Shown piece by piece: positions 61,801-64,000 of a stretch of DNA of 64,000 nucleotides. This stretch comes from JALHMI01 sp964598535. GTDB lineage: Bacteria; Planctomycetota; Planctomycetia; Pirellulales; PALSA-1355. A program made the translations under genes and the position numbers. Within the stretch, counting starts at the first letter, position 1. Every line of letters starts with the position of its first letter. The DNA lies in NCBI GenBank assembly GCA_964598535.1, contig CAZRCI010000010.1:81550-145549 (forward strand), given 5' to 3'. The notes under the pieces were generated by a model that made no database searches, was not told the origin of the DNA, and worked only from the letters and a program-made list of their open reading frames with translations.

Positions 61801-63794
61801 GCGTTGAGCAGTGCCGTCGCCGTGTCGAACGCGTTCTCTTCGAGCTTGGCCGCGGCCATGCCGATACGCGCGCCGTAGGCGGCGCGCTCCTCGCCGCGCC
61901 GCGCGATGACGGCTTCCGCTTCCTTGGCTTCGGCCACCTTGCGTGCGGCTTCGGCGTTGTCCCGCTGAACTTCGGCCTCTTGCTCGGCGGCGATCGCCAG
62001 CTCGCGTTGCTGTTCGGCGAGTCGCGTCTGTTGTTCGGCCTTTTGCCGTTGCTGGTTGGCGATGACCGTTTGTTCCTCGGCCTTGGTTCGTTCGCGATTG
62101 GCGATCTGGGATTGTTCCTCGGCTTTGCTGCGCTGCTCGTTCGCGATCACGGTCTGTTGTTCGGCCAGGCGGCGCTGTTCGGCCTCGCGATTCTTGGCCG
62201 TCGTGACCAGCACCAGCGCGACGGTGATTACCCCCACCACGGCCGCGGCCAACCCCGCGGCGATCCGCTTGAACCGCGAGAGCCACTTCTGCCGCGCGTC
62301 GCGTTCTTGCTGTCCGGCTTCCAGCTCCTTGCACAGAGCCGCGTGTTGCGGAATTTCGGGATCGAGGAGCGAGACACCGAGTTCGAAGTCGCCGCGCTGC
62401 TTGGCTTGCGCGGCATAGGCCAGGCGTGCTTCGGTCACGCCTGCCCGGGCTCGCGTGTTGCCGGACCAGAGAGCCAGGGCCTCTTCGAATCCGAACACCG
62501 CCTTGGCAAACCGCTGATAGTCGCCGCTGTTGCGAGCTTGCGACAGTTCGGCGTCGGCACGCGTGGACAGCGCGATGCTTTCCATGTGCGAGTGGTATTC
62601 GCGAATCGCTGTTTGAAAGTCCTGCACGCTGGCAAAGCGGTCCGCCGGAGCGGTGGCCATCGCCTGGTAAGCGATGTCCAGGAGCTCGCCGGTCTTGTCG
62701 GTCGGCTGAATCTCGTTGCGCGCCGCCGCCATCAAGCACTCTTGGGCCGTCTTGCCGTGATGGGGACGCAAGCCGGTGACGATCTCGAAGAGTAGCGCCC
62801 CCAGCAGGTAGATGTCGCACGCAGGTCCGATTTCATCGAACGGTCCCGTGACCATTTCCGGCGCCATGTACGCAGGCGTTCCGCCCATGCTGTCCGCGTG
62901 CGTGACGAACTCCGAGTGCTTGAAGCTCGAGGTCGCCAGGGCCAGGCCCCAGTCCATCACAAGCACCTCGCCAAAGTCGCCAAGCATCACGTTCTCGGGC
63001 TTCAGATCGCGGTGAACCACGCCGTTGGCGTGCGCAAAAGCCACGGCGTCGGCCACCTTCATCAGCACTTCCAGATTTTCGGCCAACGGCTTGGCATGAA
63101 TCACGTGCGACCAGGGCGTCCCCTGAACACGCTTCATCGAGTAGAACAGCGCGTTCTGTTCGTCGGCGCCCAGCTCATAGATCGGCACGATATTCGGATG
63201 ATCCAGGTCGCCCGTCACCACAGCTTCGGACAAGAACTTCTCGCGGCGCTCGGGATTCGCCGCCACCTGAGGGCGGATCATTTTCACCGCGACGAGGCGG
63301 TCGACCGACGCCTGGCGGGCAGAGTAGACGACCCCCATTCCGCCTTTGCCGATGACTTGCAATAGCTCGTAATCGGCGCCTGCCGCGCCGGTCGTGCGTG
63401 GGCGCGCGACTTCGTCGGGATTTCGCAACCCACGCAGGTTGACCACCAGCGATGACCCCGCGCCGCTGGCGGACGCGCTGTCGACCTTGAGCGAGGTGCC
63501 TTCGGTGACGTTGCCGCTGGCCGCGCCTTGCCAGGTATTGGTGATCAACTCGACGCTCTGCCGCGAGAGCTTCCGCGGCGCAATGTTCACGGAGCGAGAC
63601 GGCGCGCCGCCGGAGAACTCGAGCGTCGGTTGCGGCCCTTGGTCGGTGAGTGCGCCGGGCGCAACGTTCCCCAGCGGAAGGTCCCCCGGCGCGAACTCGG
63701 CGGTCGCTCCCAGCGTCGCGGCGTGCGGGCCCTCGGTCGCCGTGCCCGCCGGCCCCGTGCCGATGATCAGGACGTCGGTGGTGATGTCTGCCAA
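58806..63794 (-). CDS. membrane Ser/Thr kinase with C-terminal WD40 propellers; chimeric N-terminus
   Basis: 1662 aa, starting at TTG 63794 after GGGAGGATACA. Residues 1-17 (MADITTDVLIIGTGPAG) look like the FAD-binding Rossmann start of a flavin monooxygenase rather than a kinase; a disordered linker follows to about 140. Kinase: GKGGMGVVY (149-157), K171, HRDLKPEN (261-268), DWG (281-283), APE. A juxtamembrane helical region is followed by a membrane helix near 520 (AAGLAAAVVGVITVALVLV), then a Gln/Glu/Ala coiled coil (about 540-650, EQQTVIANEQRSKAEEQ-type repeats). From about 690 to the end are WD40 repeats, about 14 or more units (VKWDLxTGRELR-like blades). WD-kinase fusions are common in planctomycetes; the borrowed start is the unusual part. 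Confidence 0.88.
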   Translation of the reverse strand: MADITTDVLIIGTGPAGTATEGPHAATLGATAEFAPGDLPLGNVAPGALTDQGPQPTLEFSGGAPSRSVNIAPRKLSRQSVELITNTWQGAASGNVTEGTSLKVDSASASGAGSSLVVNLRGLRNPDEVARPRTTGAAGADYELLQVIGKGGMGVVYSARQASVDRLVAVKMIRPQVAANPERREKFLSEAVVTGDLDHPNIVPIYELGADEQNALFYSMKRVQGTPWSHVIHAKPLAENLEVLMKVADAVAFAHANGVVHRDLKPENVMLGDFGEVLVMDWGLALATSSFKHSEFVTHADSMGGTPAYMAPEMVTGPFDEIGPACDIYLLGALLFEIVTGLRPHHGKTAQECLMAAARNEIQPTDKTGELLDIAYQAMATAPADRFASVQDFQTAIREYHSHMESIALSTRADAELSQARNSGDYQRFAKAVFGFEEALALWSGNTRARAGVTEARLAYAAQAKQRGDFELGVSLLDPEIPQHAALCKELEAGQQERDARQKWLSRFKRIAAGLAAAVVGVITVALVLVTTAKNREAEQRRLAEQQTVIANEQRSKAEEQSQIANRERTKAEEQTVIANQQRQKAEQQTRLAEQQRELAIAAEQEAEVQRDNAEAARKVAEAKEAEAVIARRGEERAAYGARIGMAAAKLEENAFDTATALLNACQPVELRDWEWGYLHRLANGGRDFAAEGTVRAVAFAPHENLLVAASDDGRIRAWDRATGGKRWQAELRERPLALAISPRGDRLAIATASGTIQLARVADGQLLAKVAGHSGRIHALDISADGSWLVSAGSDHTARLWKLDDPAAPPLALRGHYGSIFAARFAPLGNQIATAGEDGRVILWPFSPDRLAAGGTPQPQKVFVGHQGAVFAVAYSPDGRQVASAGYDKRVLLWRPETIAELRLADLVSMRQPLQPQANRALEGHRGPVRTVQFSADGDFLVSGGDDNALRVWEVATGRAHAELRGHSRPVLTAAFVANGDQVFSGGQEGEIKLWDLVDYRPAPQGIALTGHTGAVLAAAFAPDGSRIITGGGDHAARVFASASGAHEVTLSEGHDFLTSRALYFADGQRLLTAGGDRTARVWDAATGTQLLALEHTGRNGAIAVARDGGWILAAMSLENAVDPEALASQAQLGLWQLDDERRSAQHVTPVDPTFGAGHVALVTTVAISPDAELLFSGDDAGHGILWSRATGAVAHRLKGHTAAITDAAFLPNGKTLLTASKDGTVAQWDLSTGRELRAPLVHGNIEQRDAVDIAVMALAVSPNGDQIATLAEETTGDGTTAVLKIWNAKGEAIAELYRGADALTSLAFTSDGAGVLTASTASQADQGGGRVRKFDVATGREVLSPEGGPYLDLSNHREGIWAALDAPQGGVLAVGGNGAAVWSAASGKEPELAFKPHSGITATSFSASGKFAVTGSTDRRAKVWNVATGLAERQLPSQHAGALSATRFSPVDDNLLLTAGEEGTARLWHWPSRKALQTFAHMPQPARQTAPLAADFSPDGQTIVTTGADGVVRLWNAADGKPLRHWQAGAPALSVAFDRMGARLLVGLESGQALVFDTATGAPLVRYAGHTDGVSSVAFSPTGRRAITGSRDRLSKIWDASPIEFGDPAGDEPAVGKELLTLRYHEQAVTTVGFSPDGRAALSGSLDGTAVLWQTDAWRP

Positions 63795-63817
63795 TGTATC
63801 CTCCCGGTTTTCAACAT

Positions 63818-64000
63818 TCAGCCGGCCGCGGGCGGGCGGCCGTGAAATGCGTCGTCCAGCAATCGCCGGATGGCGGCCCGCTCCAGCGGCCGCGGATTGG
63901 GATAGGGGTTCGCGGCCGCGATGTCGGCGGCCCTGTCCAGCCCGTCTTCCGGCATGCCGATGGCCTTCAGCGAAAGCGGTGCGCCGAGCGATTTCGAAAG
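63818..64000 (-). CDS. C-terminal end of maleylacetate reductase / iron-containing alcohol dehydrogenase (partial)
   Basis: The final 60 residues are in the window; the gene continues past the right edge. The tail reads L-G-A-P-L-S-L-K-A-I-G-M-P-E-D-G-L-D then PYPNPRPLERAAIRRLL, which matches maleylacetate reductases (PxxNPRPxxxxxIxxLL). These reduce maleylacetate to 3-oxoadipate in hydroxyquinol degradation. The stop lies 23 bp before the TTG of the kinase-WD40 gene, whose first codons look like a flavin monooxygenase; together they suggest a broken aromatic-degradation operon. Confidence 0.75.
   Translation of the reverse strand, partial: LSKSLGAPLSLKAIGMPEDGLDRAADIAAANPYPNPRPLERAAIRRLLDDAFHGRPPAAG

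Overview
The window looks like a chromosomal segment of a planctomycete, probably of the Pirellula/Rhodopirellula side. The evidence is high GC coding sequence, a secreted protease with the planctomycete-style N-terminal motif (FETLEIRRLLHA), giant TPR and WD40-kinase proteins, and a MoxR/DUF58/von Willebrand A cluster of the kind common in that phylum. No 16S or ribosomal gene is present, so this placement is inference.

Layout. 1-2.3 kb: end of folC, a small hypothetical gene and a secreted S41 protease. 2.4-19.6 kb: a 16.7 kb integrative island inserted at the 3' half of a tRNA-Val gene. It is bounded by 44 bp direct repeats (2863-2906 and 19540-19583), has a full tyrosine recombinase next to the tRNA, and a decayed second integrase outside the left repeat, which suggests two successive integrations. 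The island is visibly AT-richer than its flanks. It carries a leftward replication-type block (sigma-like DNA-binding protein, D5-like helicase/primase, small genes) beside an iteron-rich 1.2 kb non-coding region. It also carries apparent defence or conflict cargo: an MmeI-like fused restriction-modification enzyme with a C-terminal frameshift, a coiled-coil protein plus a PD-(D/E)XK-like membrane protein, an HNH nuclease, a HEPN protein with a small partner, and a GHKL ATPase fused to a nuclease-like domain.

20-25.5 kb: an endonuclease/exonuclease/phosphatase protein divergent from a C25 (gingipain/caspase-like) cysteine protease with a 76 aa partner, then thrS (containing a 10 N assembly gap). 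25.8-44.4 kb: a leftward operon MoxR - DUF58 - BatA-like VWA - two-VWA membrane protein, divergent from a rightward operon of a 2264 aa TPR protein, a 1018 aa secreted protein and a membrane coiled-coil protein with a cysteine-rich patch. 44.7-47.7 kb: glycosyltransferase, DUF4142 protein, maltose O-acetyltransferase-like enzyme.

47.7-55.6 kb is the most unusual signalling block: a Ser/Thr kinase fused to a tubulin/FtsZ-like GTPase, preceded 6 bp upstream by an FHA-EAL protein, divergent from a REC-degenerate GGDEF-CBS protein, followed by an AAA ATPase. 55.9-64 kb: a secreted zinc metalloprotease with P-domain and dockerin-like tail, a 1662 aa kinase-WD40 protein whose start appears borrowed from a flavin monooxygenase gene, and the end of a maleylacetate reductase-like gene.

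All family calls rest on motif recognition in translated sequence; no database search was run.
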